From positions 1 to 42,520 of the forward strand of contig CAUDIU010000006.1 in the NCBI GenBank assembly GCA_958449715.1: a stretch of DNA of 42,520 bases, read 5' to 3'. The translations under genes were made by a program, and so were the position numbers. The notes under the pieces are model-generated. The model searched no databases, was not told where the DNA came from, and saw nothing but the letters and a program-made list of their open reading frames with translations. The stretch is from an uncultured Clostridium sp. GTDB taxonomy: Bacteria; Cyanobacteriota; Vampirovibrionia; Gastranaerophilales; Gastranaerophilaceae. Each line of letters opens with the position of its first letter. Position 1 is the first letter of the stretch. Shown here one piece after another: positions 41,256-42,520 of the stretch.

Positions 41256-42520
41256 TTTATCAAAATACTCCATAATAATTTAACAGCAGTCCAAAAATCT
41301 TTAAATAATTCAGAAATTTTTCTATCAGTAAAAATACTTTTTATAAACTTATGATATTTTTCTCTTTTTGGAACGCTATCAACTGATGTAAACATTTCAA
41401 AGAAAGAATTAATTTTCTTAGGATAATATCCTAAAAATTCCTCAACTCTTTCTTGAATTCCACCCATTAAGTCTTTATAAGTTCTCAAATCTTTAATAAT
41501 AAAAGAATTTTCCAATTCTTCCTGATAATGAGAAAGAGCTGTTTCTGAAAAATCCTGTTTACCTAAAGCAATTACAGCGGTCTCACCTGCGATTTTTCCG
41601 GAAATCATTGCTAAATTTGTCCCTTCCCAATGCATATTATTAACAAACATAGCAGCATCCCCACATACCATAACTCCGGCACCAAATAGTAACGGAACTT
41701 TTTTATATCCGCCCTCAGGTATTAAATGAGCAGAATATTCCATCAATTCACCATCTTTTATCAAAGGTGCAATTTCTGGGTGAGATTTCAATTTATCTAA
41801 CAGATCATAAGGTCTTATACTTTTTTCAATAAGCTCACTTAAAGTCACACCTAAGCCTATGCTTACTGAATTTTTGTTTGTATACAAAAATCCCAAACCT
41901 AACATTCCAAGCATAGGTCCGCCAAAGATTTCATAAATACAACCCTCATCATCATTTACATGAAATCTTTCATTTATAACTTCTTGAGGAAGTTTGATAA
42001 CCTCTTTAACACTCAATGCAACATCTTCAGGGGACAAATCTCCTCGAAGACCAATTTGTTTTGCTAATAATGAATTTACACCGTCAGCTAAGACTACAAT
42101 GTCAGAATAATATTCTTCCAATTCAGTTCTCACACCTTTTACAAAACCGTCTTGGACAATCAATTCTCTGACCACAGTTTCTTCTACTAAAATAACTCCG
42201 GCTTTTTTAGCCTCATCAGCCATCCAACGATCAAATTTCCCCCTGATGACAGTGTAACTAACAGGATTTTCATGTCGTTTTTTATAAGAGATAACTGTTG
42301 CATCTTCTTCGCCTAACAATGCATATTTATGTTCAATATTTTTTCTTTCTAAAGGCGCATTTTCTTCAAAATCAGGGAAAATTTCACGTGTAGGCTGAGC
42401 ATAAATTGCACCGCCAAAAACATTTTTGCTTCCTGAGAATTTTCCTCTTTCTATTAAAATAACTTGTTTTCCTGCTCTTGCAAGAGTAATAGCACAAGAA
42501 ATACCAGCAGGACCTCCACC
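41252..42520 (-). CDS. fixC: FixC-type flavoprotein (ETF:quinone oxidoreductase family), 5' end outside window
   Basis: FAD-dependent subunit of the FixABCX or ETF-QO type. The frame runs open to the window edge and starts inside the dinucleotide fold, so the first residues are missing. Visible at the start: GGGPAGISCAITLARAGKQV then ILIERGKFSGSKNVFGGAIY, the FAD-binding motif. Later: VVLADGVNSLLAKQIGL, GCIYEIFGGPMLGMLG, and AGVMVCGDAAMFVNNMHWEG with the GD of the second FAD motif. The C-terminus ends in a helix WTAVKLLWSILIK. In FixABCX, FixAB split electrons to ferredoxin; fixA and fixB would be expected just beyond the window but are not seen. Confidence 0.9.
   Translation of the reverse strand, partial: GGGPAGISCAITLARAGKQVILIERGKFSGSKNVFGGAIYAQPTREIFPDFEENAPLERKNIEHKYALLGEEDATVISYKKRHENPVSYTVIRGKFDRWMADEAKKAGVILVEETVVRELIVQDGFVKGVRTELEEYYSDIVVLADGVNSLLAKQIGLRGDLSPEDVALSVKEVIKLPQEVINERFHVNDDEGCIYEIFGGPMLGMLGLGFLYTNKNSVSIGLGVTLSELIEKSIRPYDLLDKLKSHPEIAPLIKDGELMEYSAHLIPEGGYKKVPLLFGAGVMVCGDAAMFVNNMHWEGTNLAMISGKIAGETAVIALGKQDFSETALSHYQEELENSFIIKDLRTYKDLMGGIQERVEEFLGYYPKKINSFFEMFTSVDSVPKREKYHKFIKSIFTDRKISELFKDFWTAVKLLWSILIK

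Overview
The window is AT-rich (roughly one third G+C), densely coded DNA from a Gram-negative-type bacterium: it carries LPS-transport genes (lptB plus an LptF/G permease), a TolC/RND/membrane-fusion efflux set, a cobalamin-dependent ribonucleotide reductase, FixC/FixX-like electron-transfer genes and many glycosyltransferases. This mix, together with orphan proteins with an MGMAASQAR-type N-terminus, suggests to me a non-photosynthetic cyanobacterial relative (Gastranaerophilales / 'Melainabacteria' / Vampirovibrionia). That placement is inference from gene content; there is no rRNA in the window. I see no tRNA, rRNA, CRISPR array, transposase, integrase or prophage gene.

Layout. 13-5767 (-): three-gene efflux operon (membrane fusion protein, RND pump, TolC-like channel) behind its own promoter with a dyad. 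5924-7230 (-): uppS then rdgB. 7364-9457 (+): a stand-alone fusA with its own terminator. 9506-10909 (-): an orphan secreted/filament-like coiled-coil protein. 11043-15170 (-): a dicarboxylate/amino-acid symporter followed by ileS. 15404-18407 (+): nrdJ and an orphan 272-residue protein. 18521-21195: a GT2 glycosyltransferase facing two tandem, partly identical RgpF-type genes. 21297-27901 (+): pheT, a pair of REP-like repeats, a secreted SH3-like protein, rplI, then a UroD/MetE-like protein, a CooC-like ATPase and folD. 27904-28230 (-): a small coiled-coil protein resembling the C-terminus of the 9506-10909 protein. 28418-32402 (+): trpS, a 340-base non-coding stretch with strong hairpins, then lptB, an LptF/G permease and a phosphodiester-glycosidase-family protein. 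32457-36478 (-): ligA, a small membrane protein, a SIMPL-domain lipoprotein, and speB upstream. 36569-37132 (+): a secreted orphan. 37183-40060 (-): GT4 then a GT8-FkbM fusion, divergent from a small XRE regulator (40218-40535) across a 15-bp perfect inverted repeat. 40532-42520 (-): fixC (cut by the window edge), fixX and a protein made of two RWYD repeats.

How it fits together. Core translation genes (fusA, ileS, pheT, rplI, trpS), replication and nucleotide genes (ligA, nrdJ, rdgB) and envelope genes (uppS, lpt, efflux) are interspersed with accessory surface-glycan genes. The most distinctive items are the duplicated RgpF genes with near-identical 5' halves and a shared leaderless-looking promoter, the palindrome-controlled glycosyltransferase operon, the UroD/CooC/FolD one-carbon cassette, the orphan coiled-coil pair, the structured RNA-like region before lptB, and the RWYD-repeat protein next to fixCX. 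Where a long reading frame opens with an unsupported codon I chose the start by ribosome-binding site or family alignment, as noted in each entry.
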